A stretch of 64,000 nt of DNA from an uncultured Lutibacter sp. (GCF_947495725.1 NZ_CANLZZ010000004.1:248001-312000); one strand, 5' to 3'. Shown: positions 44,240 to 54,329, counted from the stretch's first letter. Numbers and translations: made by a program. The notes: generated from the sequence alone by a model not told the origin.

Positions 44240-45970
44240 ATGCGAAAGCTACTTATAAGTTCACTATTCATTTTAATTGCAACTATTTCTTTTTCTCAAG
44301 AAACTAAAATAGACTCATTAAAAACCGAAGAAATATCGGTTGTAAAACCATACACCCCAACAATTTCCGATGCTTTTAAAGTAAAATCAAATCCGGTTAT
44401 TGATACTTTAACTAAAGTAGCCAAAGAAAAGGTAAATTATAGTATTTTTTCAATTCCCGTAGCTTCAACTTTTACTCCCTCCAAAGGAAAAGCAAAAGGA
44501 ATTAAAAAAGAACCAAAGGAACGCTTATATGAAAATTATATTTCGGCTGGTTTCGGAAATTATACAAGTCCGTTATTTGAAGCTTATTTACACACTGGAG
44601 ATCCTAGACATAATGATTTAGGAGTTTTTATAAATCATCACTCATCACAAGGTGGCATCAAAGATATTCAACTAAAAAATGATTTTTCCGACACACGTAT
44701 TGATGGTTTTTACAAACAATTTGACAAATATTATGGTTGGCAAATTAATGCAGGTATGCAACGCAAACTTTTTAATTATTATGGTACTCCTAATGAAGTA
44801 GTTTTAGATGAAACAACTCTAAATTCAATAGATGAAAAGCAGATTTATAAAAACATTTATGTTGGAGGAAAGGTTTATTTTGAAGATTCATTTTTTCAGG
44901 GTGCTTCTGCGGAGCTTGTTAATTTTTCAGACAATTATAAAAGTAACGAATTTCGGTTTTTAGCAAAACCGAAATTGGAATTTCCTATTTCAACCGAGTT
45001 AATAAACAGTGAGTTTATAATAGATATTATTAAAGGTAAATTTGAGCAAAGCTATAATTCTCTGGATGCTATAAATTATAGTTTTTTAAATTTAGGAGTT
45101 AATCCCAACTTTGAAGTTTTACGAGAAAACTTAACCGTAAATCTTGGAGCCAAGTTATACTATTCAAGTGATTTAGAGAACAAAACAAATAAATTTTATG
45201 CATATCCAAATGTTACCGCTTCGCTTAAATTAATTGATGATGTATTTATTTTAGTAGCGGGAGCAACAGGAGATTTAATTCAAAATAATTATCGCGATTT
45301 ATCAAACGCCAATCCATACATTTCACCAACATTAACAATTTTGCAAACGGACAAACAATACAAAGCGTTTGTGGGTGCAAAAGGTAAATTAGCCTCTAAT
45401 ATTAGTTATAATTTTGATATTAGTCACACCAATGAAAATAGTAAACCTCTATTTATTCAAAACAAAACAAAAACTGATGGGAGCATTGCAGTTTCTCAAG
45501 GTTATGAAGCAGGAAACTCATTTAATGTAATATACGACAATGTTAAAACACTTGGTTTTTATGGAGAAATAACCGTTGAAGCATCCAAAGAATTTAACTT
45601 TGGCGGCTCTTTTAATTTCGATAATTACACAACACAAACTGAACTAGAAGCTTGGAATTTACCTTCTTTAAAAGGAACAATTAACGCCAATTATTCAAAT
45701 AAAAAATGGTTTGCCGGTTGTAAATTGTTTTATTCTGGCACCACAAAAGACTTAGTTTACGCTTTTGGCAACGATAACATTGAACCCAATATTATTGAAA
45801 ATGACTCTTATGTAGATTTAAACCTAAATGGTGGATACTTATTTTCGGATAGGTTAACTGCTTTTGCTAAAATAAATAATGTTTTTGGAAATAATTACGA
45901 ACCATTTGTAAATTACAAAGTTCAATCGTTACAAGTTTTAGCCGGAATTACATATAAATTCGATCTCTAA
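44240..45970 (+). CDS. Outer-membrane beta-barrel protein (receptor-like, no plug)
   Basis: A 576-residue protein with a signal peptide (1-19, ending SFSQ). An extended, proline-rich N-terminal region (SVVKPYTPTISDAFKVKSNP, about 31-50) precedes amphipathic beta-strands from about residue 95 to the end (YENYISAGFGNYTSPLFEAY; RLTAFAKINNVFGNNYEPFV). The final strand LQVLAGITYKFDL ends in an aromatic-x-Leu typical of BAM substrates. The VFGNNYEPF motif is like that of TonB-dependent receptor barrels, but I see no plug domain, so it is not a conventional receptor. It forms an apparent operon with the TPR gene. Confidence 0.8.
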   Translation: MRKLLISSLFILIATISFSQETKIDSLKTEEISVVKPYTPTISDAFKVKSNPVIDTLTKVAKEKVNYSIFSIPVASTFTPSKGKAKGIKKEPKERLYENYISAGFGNYTSPLFEAYLHTGDPRHNDLGVFINHHSSQGGIKDIQLKNDFSDTRIDGFYKQFDKYYGWQINAGMQRKLFNYYGTPNEVVLDETTLNSIDEKQIYKNIYVGGKVYFEDSFFQGASAELVNFSDNYKSNEFRFLAKPKLEFPISTELINSEFIIDIIKGKFEQSYNSLDAINYSFLNLGVNPNFEVLRENLTVNLGAKLYYSSDLENKTNKFYAYPNVTASLKLIDDVFILVAGATGDLIQNNYRDLSNANPYISPTLTILQTDKQYKAFVGAKGKLASNISYNFDISHTNENSKPLFIQNKTKTDGSIAVSQGYEAGNSFNVIYDNVKTLGFYGEITVEASKEFNFGGSFNFDNYTTQTELEAWNLPSLKGTINANYSNKKWFAGCKLFYSGTTKDLVYAFGNDNIEPNIIENDSYVDLNLNGGYLFSDRLTAFAKINNVFGNNYEPFVNYKVQSLQVLAGITYKFDL

Positions 45971-45982
45971 AATCAATAATTA

Positions 45983-48220
45983 CTAATTAGTTATTTTTTT
46001 AAAATATAAATTTTTTATTCCATTAATAATATTTTCTGACAGGTTAAGTAACCACTTAATCTGTTCAGAAACTAATTGAACTTCGTGCAATTGAATTTTC
46101 ATTTCCTCGGTAATTAATTTACCTTCCATTATTTCTTCATCGCGCTGTTTAGATAGGTTTTTAAAATAATTTTCATAAAATTCTTCAGCCTTTTTCAATT
46201 CATTAGTCTCAATTTTCTCATAAGAAACTTCATTGTTTAACAATTTTATTGAAACCTCTAAATTATTTGAAATATGTGCAACATACGTTTCAAAGTGAGA
46301 AGGAACTTTCATTGTTTTATTTGTTCTTAAAAACATTCCTAATGAAGATAATGAAGATAAAAATGTGTTATTAAATGTTACCAATTCGTAAATAATCCCC
46401 AAATCTTTCTTTTTTGATTTTGGTTCTTGATTCATTCTCTGATAAGCTGCATTTAAATCTCCTATTTTTAAAAACGATTCTTTTCGAGCTAATTTATATG
46501 AAGTTGGAACTTCTCCTTTTTTATGATAATACGCTTCAATCTCTTTTAAAAATATTTTGTTAGCTTTAATTGCATCGCACAAAAACTCATCTATATTTTG
46601 AATTTGCCAAGCTGGCCATAAAAAATAATTTGCAATAAATGCAAGTGATGCTCCAATAATTGTATCTAATACTCTAAATTTTATTACTTCTAAAATATTT
46701 GGTTCTAACGAAGCATATACAAAAATCACATTTAACGTTATAAAAATTGCTGCATTTCTATAGTTTAATTGAATTAATGATAACGCTATTGGCAACGACA
46801 AAACTGCTATTACTCCGTAAACAATGGTGTTTTGTGTAATAAAAATAATACTAATAGCTATTGCTGCACCTATAAGAGTTCCAATTACTCTGTTTTTTGA
46901 GCGTTCTTTTGTTAAACCATAACTTGGTCTCATTATTACAACCAAAGTTAGCAATACCCAATAAGCATTTTGCATTTCAAACAAATTACCAATTACAAAG
47001 CCAATTAGCATCATAATTGATAACCGAAGAGAGTGCTTAAAAATTGGTGATTTAAAATTAAAATTAGCCCATAGCTTTTTTAAATCGTAATCTTGTGGAG
47101 TTATAAATCGTTCGGCATCTTTAATACCAACAATTGAATTATTATGAATATAATTATTTAAAATCCGCTCAATCCCATTTATTCTTTGTGCCTGTTTTTC
47201 TTGATAGGTTTTTAAGTTTAGCAACATTATAGTTCCAACTCTAGACTTAGGTAAGCCAACTAAAATACGGTAATAATCAATTTGAGTTTGTATATTAAGT
47301 AAGGTTTTCTGTATTTCCTTGTTTTCTTGTAATTCCTCCTCATTTAAAATTACTTTAGAAATATGAATTAACTGGTTCCCAATCTCTGTCATTAATTTTG
47401 TGAATTCTGAAATTTTTTCTAAATGACCTTCAAAAATCAAATCAAACTTATCATAGTCAACAGGATTTGAAACGGCTAAATCAAACATTTCCATCAATTG
47501 AGAAAACAATAATTGTTGTCTTCTTGTTCTATTAGAAAAACCTGCATTTAGACGCTTTCTTAATATTACTTCTCTAATTTTTTCGTGATTATCATTTAAT
47601 TCCGTTTGAAGTTCAAATAATCTTTTAAAAAGTATATCTCTTTGATCTTTTTCTATTAATAATTTTCCTCTAATTTTTAAAAATTCGGCTGTTTTCTCAA
47701 TCGTTTCAACAAATAATTCATCCGTTTGAATTTTCGGAAATAAAAATGTGGCAAGCATAATTAAAGACAAAAACCAAAAGCCTCCTAAAGCAACAAGAAA
47801 TGAATGATCTAATAAAGACATTATTGAATTATCGTGAGCAAAACTCAACACAATTGCTAATAAACCCGCAAAAGAAACCATTGATGCCCTAAATCCGAAT
47901 ATTGAAATATATGAAACCGAAAATACAAGAATTGCTAATACCGGTAAAAAAACATAATTATTTGAAGATACAGTTCCAACTAAAAGCGTCATTAAAAACG
48001 CTAAAAATATAGCACTTAACAATCCAAAAAATAAATGCTTTTTGCTGCCAGGTGCATAAGCCGGCGAACAAAATAATACACCCAAAGAAACGCTAAATCC
48101 CAAACTTACATTGTTAAGAATAAAATTTGCAAATAAAATTGGTGCTATCATTGCAATAGCCATTACAACAGCTTTTACAAAGTTTACACTTTTAAAAAAT
48201 CTTTTTAATTTGGACAACAT
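45983..48220 (-). CDS. FUSC family membrane protein (YccS/YhfK-like)
   Basis: A 745-residue protein with the duplicated FUSC plan: an N-terminal bundle of about six helices (VKAVVMAIAMIAPILFANFI onward, about 14-165), a cytoplasmic helical stretch (about 170-390), a second helix bundle (SLRLSIMMLIGFVIGNLFEM, about 398-535) and a charged C-terminal domain. AYWVLLTLVVIMRPSYGLTK followed by ERSKNRVIGTLIGA (about 418-450) is the conserved FUSC signature. Family members are linked to efflux of aromatic acids or fusaric acid; substrate unknown. Convergent with the barrel gene, 13 bp apart. Confidence 0.88.
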   Translation of the reverse strand: MLSKLKRFFKSVNFVKAVVMAIAMIAPILFANFILNNVSLGFSVSLGVLFCSPAYAPGSKKHLFFGLLSAIFLAFLMTLLVGTVSSNNYVFLPVLAILVFSVSYISIFGFRASMVSFAGLLAIVLSFAHDNSIMSLLDHSFLVALGGFWFLSLIMLATFLFPKIQTDELFVETIEKTAEFLKIRGKLLIEKDQRDILFKRLFELQTELNDNHEKIREVILRKRLNAGFSNRTRRQQLLFSQLMEMFDLAVSNPVDYDKFDLIFEGHLEKISEFTKLMTEIGNQLIHISKVILNEEELQENKEIQKTLLNIQTQIDYYRILVGLPKSRVGTIMLLNLKTYQEKQAQRINGIERILNNYIHNNSIVGIKDAERFITPQDYDLKKLWANFNFKSPIFKHSLRLSIMMLIGFVIGNLFEMQNAYWVLLTLVVIMRPSYGLTKERSKNRVIGTLIGAAIAISIIFITQNTIVYGVIAVLSLPIALSLIQLNYRNAAIFITLNVIFVYASLEPNILEVIKFRVLDTIIGASLAFIANYFLWPAWQIQNIDEFLCDAIKANKIFLKEIEAYYHKKGEVPTSYKLARKESFLKIGDLNAAYQRMNQEPKSKKKDLGIIYELVTFNNTFLSSLSSLGMFLRTNKTMKVPSHFETYVAHISNNLEVSIKLLNNEVSYEKIETNELKKAEEFYENYFKNLSKQRDEEIMEGKLITEEMKIQLHEVQLVSEQIKWLLNLSENIINGIKNLYFKKITN

Positions 48221-48368
48221 ATAAAAACAATAATTTGCAAATTTACATAGTATTTATTTATTGAAACATTTTAAAAATTATATTATTGTTAATTCAATTT
48301 GAGTTAATTCTAAAAAACAAAAAAAGCAATCCACCCATTTTTTAACATTTTTTATATAATTTTTGAGT

Positions 48369-48376
48369 TAAATTTG
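48369..48376 (+). promoter_or_regulatory. -7 promoter element of the double-FKBP gene
   Basis: TAAATTTG matches TAnnTTTG, 22 bp before the ATG at 48399. No TTG at the expected spacing was found. Confidence 0.45.
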
Positions 48377-48398
48377 CTCCCAACAAAAAAACAAACTT

Positions 48399-49232
48399 AT
48401 GAAATCATTTTTTTCAATATTATTAATAACATTATTCATTTCTTGTAACTCATCTGATGATGACACACTAAAATCTTTAGGTCAAACAGAAGAAGACATA
48501 GTTGCATATATTGCTGCTAATAATTTAACTGCTGAACGAAGCGAAACAGGACTATATTATATAGTTGAAGAAGAAGGTGACGGAGACTTTGTAGATATTA
48601 AGGCTACGGTTAATGTAAAATACACGGGATATTTTTTAGACGGAACCGTTTTTGACTCTAGCGACTCTGAAGGCTATACGTTTCAATTAGTTAATTTAAT
48701 TAGAGGTTTTTCTGAAGGATTAACAAATTTTAAAAAAGGAGGAAAAGGAAAAATCTTAATTCCGCCAAGCTTAGGTTACGGAAGTTATGGATCTAATATT
48801 ATTCCTGGAGATGCTGTCTTGATTTTTGATATTGAGATTTTAAACGTTTATAATCCGCAAACTGAAGATAATATAATTGCTTATTTAGCTGAAAATAATT
48901 TGGTTGCAGAAGATAATGGTGAAGGGGTATATTATATTGTTGAAAATGAAGGTGATGGAGATCCAATAAATGAAAATTCTGTTGTCACTATAAATTATAC
49001 AGGATACCTTTTAGACGGTACCGAGTTTGAAAAAAGTCCCGATGGAGGTTCTACACTATATTTAGCTAATACCATTTCTGGCTTTTCTGAAGGAATATCT
49101 TTTTTTAACGTTGGAGGAAAAGGAACAATCTTTATAGTACCCGAATTGGCTTATGGAGAAAATGGATATTCAAATACAATTCCTCCCAATACCGTAGTAG
49201 CTTTTGATATTGAAGTTTTATCGAAAAACTAA
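48399..49232 (+). CDS. Lipoprotein with two FKBP-type peptidyl-prolyl isomerase domains
   Basis: A 277-residue protein with a lipoprotein signal (MKSFFSILLITLFISCNSSD, lipobox cysteine near 16). Two FKBP units follow. Unit 1 (about 28-150) has TVNVKYTGYFLDGTVFDSS, then IRGFSEGLTNFKKGGKGKIL and PPSLGYGS. Unit 2 (about 155-277) has VVTINYTGYLLDGTEFEKS, then ISGFSEGISFFNVGGKGTIF and PELAYGENG. Both start with the same DNIIAYLAENNL-like helix, so the protein arose by internal duplication. Expected to act as a prolyl isomerase/chaperone in the envelope. In unit 2 'NVGGKG' replaces the usual M-x-x-GGK and 'PP' context is partly kept. Confidence 0.92.
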   Translation: MKSFFSILLITLFISCNSSDDDTLKSLGQTEEDIVAYIAANNLTAERSETGLYYIVEEEGDGDFVDIKATVNVKYTGYFLDGTVFDSSDSEGYTFQLVNLIRGFSEGLTNFKKGGKGKILIPPSLGYGSYGSNIIPGDAVLIFDIEILNVYNPQTEDNIIAYLAENNLVAEDNGEGVYYIVENEGDGDPINENSVVTINYTGYLLDGTEFEKSPDGGSTLYLANTISGFSEGISFFNVGGKGTIFIVPELAYGENGYSNTIPPNTVVAFDIEVLSKN

Positions 49233-49248
49233 AATAATTAAAATAAAC

Positions 49249-49281
49249 AAAAAAGCTCATTTAAAATAAATGAGCTTTTTT
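49249..49281. terminator. Two-way terminator between the double-FKBP gene and trpA
   Basis: AAAAAAGCTCATTTA and TAAATGAGCTTTTTT form a 14-15-bp stem with a 3-base loop and T-runs on both strands. It serves the convergent genes on both sides. Confidence 0.9.
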
Positions 49282-49284
49282 GTT

Positions 49285-50046
49285 TTATCTAATAGATGAA
49301 ATAAAATCAGGAATTGATTTTATACCATTTTTAGACAAATTATTTACAAAAGCTGAACCAATAATTGCACCTTTTGCATTTAATGTTGCTTGTTTAAAAG
49401 TTTCGGCATTAGAAATACCAAAACCAATTACTTGAGGAGCTTTTAAACTCATAGCTGCTATTCTATCAAAATAAGTTTTTTGAGTGTCTCCAAAGCTATT
49501 TTTAGCTCCTGTAACCCCTGCCGAACTTACCATATAAATAAATCCGTTTGAAATACTATCAATAAAACGAATACGTTCATCGGAAGTTTGAGGTGTTATT
49601 AAAAACACATTTATAATTCCGTATTTCTCAAATATTGCTTTATAATTCTCATTGTAATCTTGCACAGGTAAATCTGGAATAATTAAACCATCTATTCCAA
49701 TTTCAGCACATTTTTTACAGAAAGCTTCCACTCCATATTGCATCATTGGATTAAAATATCCCATAATAATTAAAGGAATTGAAACTGTTTTTCTAATATC
49801 CTTCAATTGATTAAATAATACTTCGGAAGTCATTCCATTTTCTAAAGCAGCTGTAGAACTTTCCTGAATTGTTGGGCCATCAGCTAAAGGATCACTAAAC
49901 GGCAAGCCAATTTCAATAAAATCGACACCGCTTTTTTCTAAACTTTCAATAACCTCAACAGTATCATTTAATTTAGGATAACCAGCTGTAAAATATATAG
50001 AAAGTAGCTTCTTATCTTCTTGTAATTTTTTATTAATTCTGTTCAT
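49285..50046 (-). CDS. trpA: Tryptophan synthase alpha subunit
   Basis: A 253-residue TIM-barrel enzyme that splits indole-3-glycerol phosphate to indole and G3P and passes indole to TrpB. VDFIEIGLPFSDPLADGPTI (about 40-59, catalytic Glu42 and Asp residue in the loop) and the GIINVFLITPQTSDERI, YMVSSAGVTGAKNSF and VIGFGISNAE motifs are all present. The length is slightly short of the 268 residues of the enteric enzyme. Last gene of the operon; 3 bp after trpB. Confidence 0.95.
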   Translation of the reverse strand: MNRINKKLQEDKKLLSIYFTAGYPKLNDTVEVIESLEKSGVDFIEIGLPFSDPLADGPTIQESSTAALENGMTSEVLFNQLKDIRKTVSIPLIIMGYFNPMMQYGVEAFCKKCAEIGIDGLIIPDLPVQDYNENYKAIFEKYGIINVFLITPQTSDERIRFIDSISNGFIYMVSSAGVTGAKNSFGDTQKTYFDRIAAMSLKAPQVIGFGISNAETFKQATLNAKGAIIGSAFVNNLSKNGIKSIPDFISSIR

Positions 50047-50049
50047 TTT

Positions 50050-51231
50050 CTACAACTTAAAATATTTTATATACGTATTTAAATCCTTGTCTCCCCTTCC
50101 GGACAAGTTCAACACAACTACATCGTCTTTTTTAAACTTCTTACTATTAAAAACAGCCAATGCATGCGAACTTTCAATAGCTGGAATAATTCCTTCTAAT
50201 TCACATAATTCCAAACCGGCATTCATAGCTTCATCATCTGTAATTGAAATAAACTCTGCGCGTTTACTTTCACATAAATGTGCATGTAAAGGTCCAACAC
50301 CTGGATAATCTAATCCAGCGGAAATTGAATATGGTTCAATAATTTGTCCATCTTTAGTTTGCATTAACAAGGTTTTACTACCATGAATAACACCTTCATT
50401 TCCTAAAACACTTGTTGCGGCACTTTCACCAGAATCAACTCCTAAACCTGCTGCTTCAACAGCTATTAAACCAACTTCTTTATCATCTAAATAATGATAA
50501 AATGCTCCTGCAGCATTACTTCCACCTCCAACACAAGCAATTACATAATCCGGATTTTCTTTTCCTTCTTTTTCTTTTAATTGCCATTTAATTTCTTCGG
50601 ATATAACCGATTGAAACCTTGCAACCATATCTGGATATGGATGTGGCCCAACAACAGAACCAATAATATAATGAGTATCAACCGGATTGTTAATCCAATC
50701 TCTAATCGCTTCATTTGTAGCATCTTTTAATGTTCTACTTCCTGATAATGCCGGTATTACCGTTGCACCCAACATTTTCATACGTGCAACATTTGGTGCC
50801 TGACGAGCGATGTCAATTTCACCCATATAAACAATACACTCCAAGCCCATTAATGCACAAACCGTTGCTGTAGCAACTCCGTGCTGTCCTGCTCCAGTTT
50901 CGGCAATAATTCTATTTTTACCTAAACGCTTTGCCATTAAAATTTGCCCAATAGTATTGTTAACCTTGTGAGCACCTGTATGACATAAATCTTCTCGCTT
51001 TAAGTAGATTTTTGTATTGTACTTTTCAGACAAACGCTTTGCAAAATACAAAGGTGTTGGTCGTCCAACATATTCTTTTAGTAATTCATCAAATTCTTTT
51101 TTAAAAGAATCCTCTTGCATTATTTTTAAATAATTCTGACGTAGTTCTTCTACATTTGGATATAACATTTCTGGAATATAAGCTCCACCAAACTGTCCAT
51201 AATATCCGTTTTCATCTACAAAATAACTCAT
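50050..51231 (-). CDS. trpB: Tryptophan synthase beta subunit
   Basis: A 393-residue PLP enzyme that joins indole and serine. Signature [15 protein letters not shown] (about 83-97, PLP lysine in AHKVN), the loop [20 protein letters not shown], the phosphate-binding [13 protein letters not shown] (about 231-243) and [16 protein letters not shown] are all standard TrpB1 features. The start overlaps the trpF stop by 1 bp (TAATG). Confidence 0.96.
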   Translation of the reverse strand: MSYFVDENGYYGQFGGAYIPEMLYPNVEELRQNYLKIMQEDSFKKEFDELLKEYVGRPTPLYFAKRLSEKYNTKIYLKREDLCHTGAHKVNNTIGQILMAKRLGKNRIIAETGAGQHGVATATVCALMGLECIVYMGEIDIARQAPNVARMKMLGATVIPALSGSRTLKDATNEAIRDWINNPVDTHYIIGSVVGPHPYPDMVARFQSVISEEIKWQLKEKEGKENPDYVIACVGGGSNAAGAFYHYLDDKEVGLIAVEAAGLGVDSGESAATSVLGNEGVIHGSKTLLMQTKDGQIIEPYSISAGLDYPGVGPLHAHLCESKRAEFISITDDEAMNAGLELCELEGIIPAIESSHALAVFNSKKFKKDDVVVLNLSGRGDKDLNTYIKYFKL

Positions 51232-51845
51232 TATAAATTTTGTTTAAATTCTTTAATATTTGCTATATTTTTTAACGCTGGTTTAATTTCAAAACCACTG
51301 TTTATATCAACTCCTGCAAATGCACTGTGCGAAATTTTCTTAATTTCTTCAGCATCCACTTTTGAAATTCCTCCACTTAATAAAAATGGGGTTTCTCCAT
51401 TATAATTATCTAAAACTTGCCAATTAAATTTAACTCCGTTACCACCATAATCTTTTCCTTTGGTATCAAAAAGTAAGTAATCACAAACTTTTTGATAAGC
51501 TTCCGTTTTAGTAAAATCAAAATTCTCATCTAGTGAAAATGCTTTAAAAATTTCAACTTCCCTAATTAATAAAACTCTTAACTCTTCAACATATTCAGGA
51601 GATTCTTTTCCATGTAGTTGAATTGCTTCTAGCTTATTTTCTTCAGCAATCTCAATTACTTCATCAATACTTTCATTTACAAAAACTCCAACCTTTTTAA
51701 TTTTAGAAGGAATTTCTATTTTTGGAAAATTAGTTACAAAACGCTTCGATTTACTATAAAAAATAAACCCAATATAATCTGGTTCTAATTTTATTAGTTC
51801 CGAAATATTTTCGGCATCTCGCATTCCACAAACTTTAATTTTCAT
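51231..51845 (-). CDS. trpF: Phosphoribosylanthranilate isomerase
   Basis: A 204-residue TIM barrel. [14 protein letters not shown] carries the catalytic cysteine (about 6), then [32 protein letters not shown] (about 75-85), [19 protein letters not shown] with the general-acid aspartate, [11 protein letters not shown] and [10 protein letters not shown]. Standard length. 4 bp after trpC. Confidence 0.95.
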   Translation of the reverse strand: MKIKVCGMRDAENISELIKLEPDYIGFIFYSKSKRFVTNFPKIEIPSKIKKVGVFVNESIDEVIEIAEENKLEAIQLHGKESPEYVEELRVLLIREVEIFKAFSLDENFDFTKTEAYQKVCDYLLFDTKGKDYGGNGVKFNWQVLDNYNGETPFLLSGGISKVDAEEIKKISHSAFAGVDINSGFEIKPALKNIANIKEFKQNL

Positions 51846-51849
51846 TTTC

Positions 51850-52635
51850 TTATCCTATTTGATCAATAAATTCTTTACAAGCTTCGCCAGGGTTTTCAGT
51901 TTTCATAAAATTTTCACCTATTAAAAACCCTTGAAAACCATATTCTTTTAACCCTGTAATTACTCTTGGATCGTTTAATCCACTTTCTGAAACTTTAATA
52001 CAACTATCAGGAATTTGGCTAGCTAACTCAATTGAGTGTTCTAAATCAACTTCAAAAGTTTTTAAATTTCGGTTATTAATCCCAATAATTTTATTATCCA
52101 ATTCTATTTTATCTAGTTCTTGTTTGTTATGAACTTCATACAAAACATCTAATCCAAGATCTTCAGCTAATTTTCCGTAATTTTTCAACTCTTCTTTTGT
52201 TAAACAAGCCGCAATTAGTAAAATCACATCAGCACCAATTGCCTTTGCTTCAACAATCTGAAACCCATCAACAATAAAATCTTTGCGAAGTATTGGTGTT
52301 GTATCTTGGATAGCACGAGCTTTCATTACATCAATTATATTTCCCCCAAAAAAATGATTATCTGTTAAAATAGATTGTGCTGCGACTTTAGCTTGCAAAT
52401 ATCCTTCGGTTACTTCTTCAATAGTTGCCTTATCATTAATAATTCCTTTTGATGGAGATTGACGTTTAAATTCGGCAATAATTCCTGTAGAACCAATTGT
52501 TAGCAAACTCTTTTTTAAAGAAATTGGTGTTCTTTGAAAATTTGGACTTTTAACCAATTTTTCAACTTGAACTTCTTTTCTTAATTGGGCAACTTCTTGC
52601 TTTTTATGTGCTATTATTTTATCTAAAATGTTCAT
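51850..52635 (-). CDS. trpC: Indole-3-glycerol phosphate synthase
   Basis: A 261-residue enzyme. Key motifs are IIAEFKRQSPSKGII (about 53-67), ILTDNHFFGG, PILRKDFIVDGFQIVEAKAI (about 109-128), ADVILLIAACL, VLYEVHNKQELD, IIGINNRNLKTFEVDLEHSI and VSESGLNDP. A monofunctional protein, separate from trpF, as is usual outside the enterics. A 132-bp gap with two hairpins separates it from trpD. Confidence 0.95.
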   Translation of the reverse strand: MNILDKIIAHKKQEVAQLRKEVQVEKLVKSPNFQRTPISLKKSLLTIGSTGIIAEFKRQSPSKGIINDKATIEEVTEGYLQAKVAAQSILTDNHFFGGNIIDVMKARAIQDTTPILRKDFIVDGFQIVEAKAIGADVILLIAACLTKEELKNYGKLAEDLGLDVLYEVHNKQELDKIELDNKIIGINNRNLKTFEVDLEHSIELASQIPDSCIKVSESGLNDPRVITGLKEYGFQGFLIGENFMKTENPGEACKEFIDQIG

Positions 52636-52651
52636 TTTCTATGCTTCTTTC

Positions 52652-52718
52652 ATTCCTGAATTGGCAGGAATTTTATTTTACATCTTTAATTTATCTACAT
52701 TCCTATGTTCATAGGAAT
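52652..52718. repeat. Two inverted repeats inside the trp operon (trpD-trpC gap)
   Basis: ATTCCTG-AATTGG-CAGGAAT (52652-52671) and ATTCCTATG-TT-CATAGGAAT (52699-52718) are two perfect palindromes sharing the ATTCCT core, 27 bp apart. Neither is followed by a T-run on the minus strand. This is the only long gap in an operon whose other joints are at most 4 bp. It looks like a decayed copy of an 'ATTCCTG..CAGGAAT' intergenic repeat. Confidence 0.7.
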
Positions 52719-52767
52719 AACACTTTCTATTCTTTTCGTTACACTGATACAAGTTCAGCTTCACGAT

Positions 52768-53754
52768 TTAACTCACTAATTTTTTTAAACATTCTTTTGC
52801 TTTTAACCCTAGTAATGAATCCTTTGCTTCTTCAAAAGCATCTTCAAAAGATTTATTTACATCAAATGTTTTTAATGCGAATGCTGCATTTGTTATTACT
52901 GTATTATTTTGTGCTTCAGTTCCATTACCATCTAATATTGAAACAAATATTTTGGCCGATTCTTCGACAGAGTGACCTCCAAAAATCTCCGATTGCTCTA
53001 AACGTCTTAAACCTAAACTTTCAGGGGTTATTACTTGTTCATTATTTTTTGTAAACAACTTAAAACCACTTGTTAACGAAATTTCATCATAACCATCCAG
53101 GCTATGAACTATTGCATAGTTTTGATTCGTTTCTTGCAATAAATAATTATATAGTCTTGCAACTTCTAAACTAAAAACTCCAACCATCTGATTTTGAGGA
53201 TTACTTGGATTTACCAAAGGTCCTAACATATTAAAAAAGGTTTTCATTCCTAATTCCCTTCTTACAGGTCCAACAGCTTTCATTGCTGGGTGAAACAACG
53301 GTGCATGTAAAAAACAAATATTTGCTTTTTGTACTTGTTTTATTAAAGTTTCTTCATCATTTGTAAATTTATAACCTAAATATTCCAACATATTTGATGA
53401 ACCACTTACTGAGGACGAGCTATAATTACCATGTTTTGCAACCTTATTCCCTGTACCGGCAACAATAAAAGATGTTAAGGTTGAAATATTAAATGTATCT
53501 TTTCCATCTCCTCCTGTTCCACATAAATCAATGGTATTAAAATCTGATAAATCAATTTTTACGGACAGCTCTAATAATGCTTCTCTAAAACCTGATAATT
53601 CATCAACAGAAACTGGACGCATTAAAAACACCGTTAAAAATGAAGCTATTTGCGTATTATTAAATTTCCCTGAAGCAATTTCTATTAATATTCCTTTTGC
53701 TTCTTTTTTAGTTAAGCTTTGTTGCTCAAATAATTTAGTTAATATTGTTTTCAT
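52768..53754 (-). CDS. trpD: Anthranilate phosphoribosyltransferase
   Basis: A 328-residue enzyme. IDLCGTGGDGKDTFNISTLT (about 80-99) is the phosphoribosyl-pyrophosphate motif, followed by VAKHGNYSSSSVSGSSNML (about 109-127), LHAPLFHPAMKAVGPVRREL (about 147-166), and FFNMLGPLVNPSNPQNQMVG. Transfers the phosphoribosyl group to anthranilate. The start overlaps trpG by 4 bp (ATGA). Confidence 0.95.
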   Translation of the reverse strand: MKTILTKLFEQQSLTKKEAKGILIEIASGKFNNTQIASFLTVFLMRPVSVDELSGFREALLELSVKIDLSDFNTIDLCGTGGDGKDTFNISTLTSFIVAGTGNKVAKHGNYSSSSVSGSSNMLEYLGYKFTNDEETLIKQVQKANICFLHAPLFHPAMKAVGPVRRELGMKTFFNMLGPLVNPSNPQNQMVGVFSLEVARLYNYLLQETNQNYAIVHSLDGYDEISLTSGFKLFTKNNEQVITPESLGLRRLEQSEIFGGHSVEESAKIFVSILDGNGTEAQNNTVITNAAFALKTFDVNKSFEDAFEEAKDSLLGLKAKECLKKLVS

Positions 53755-54329
53755 TTTTTACATGCATCTAAAAAATTACGAACCATTTTTTCACCTGTTG
53801 GAGTTAAAATCGATTCCGGGTGAAACTGTACCGCACTAATATTATACTTTTTATGTTGTAGACTCATAATATCTCCAAACTCATCTTCTGCTGTAATGTC
53901 CAATTCATTTGGAAAATCTTTTTTTGAAGCAATCCAAGAATGGTAACGAGCTGCTTTGAACTCCTCTGGAAAATCTTTATAAATAACCGCGTTTTCTTTT
54001 GTTACTTTCATTGTAGTTGCAACACCGTGAAATACTTCATCTAAATTTTCTAAACTTCCTCCAAAAACTTCTGTTATCGCTTGTAAACCTAAACACACTC
54101 CAAAAATTGGTTTTTTTCCAGCGTAGGCTCGTATGGTTTCTTTTAAAATTCCTGCTTCATCTGGAATTCCAGGTCCTGGTGACAAAATTATTACATCAAA
54201 TTCGTTTATTGCATGAATGGCTATTTCATCATTTCTAAATACAGTTGGATATTCACCTGTAATATCCTCAACCATATGTACCAAATTATAGGTAAATGAA
54301 TCGTAATTATCTAATATTAAAATTTTCAT
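53751..54329 (-). CDS. trpG: Anthranilate synthase component II (glutamine amidotransferase)
   Basis: A 192-residue class I glutamine amidotransferase. DNYDSFTYNLVHM (about 7-19), LSPGPGIPDEAG, the nucleophile GVCLGLQAI (Cys79) and the His-Glu pair in VQFHPESILTP (about 170-180) are all present. It supplies ammonia to TrpE. It could also serve para-aminobenzoate synthesis, but its position points to tryptophan. 3 bp after trpE. Confidence 0.95.
   Translation of the reverse strand: MKILILDNYDSFTYNLVHMVEDITGEYPTVFRNDEIAIHAINEFDVIILSPGPGIPDEAGILKETIRAYAGKKPIFGVCLGLQAITEVFGGSLENLDEVFHGVATTMKVTKENAVIYKDFPEEFKAARYHSWIASKKDFPNELDITAEDEFGDIMSLQHKKYNISAVQFHPESILTPTGEKMVRNFLDACKK

Noticed and set aside
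44240-45970. Calling the barrel protein a TonB-dependent receptor
   Set aside because: No plug domain and no TonB box are visible; only the barrel part looks receptor-like.
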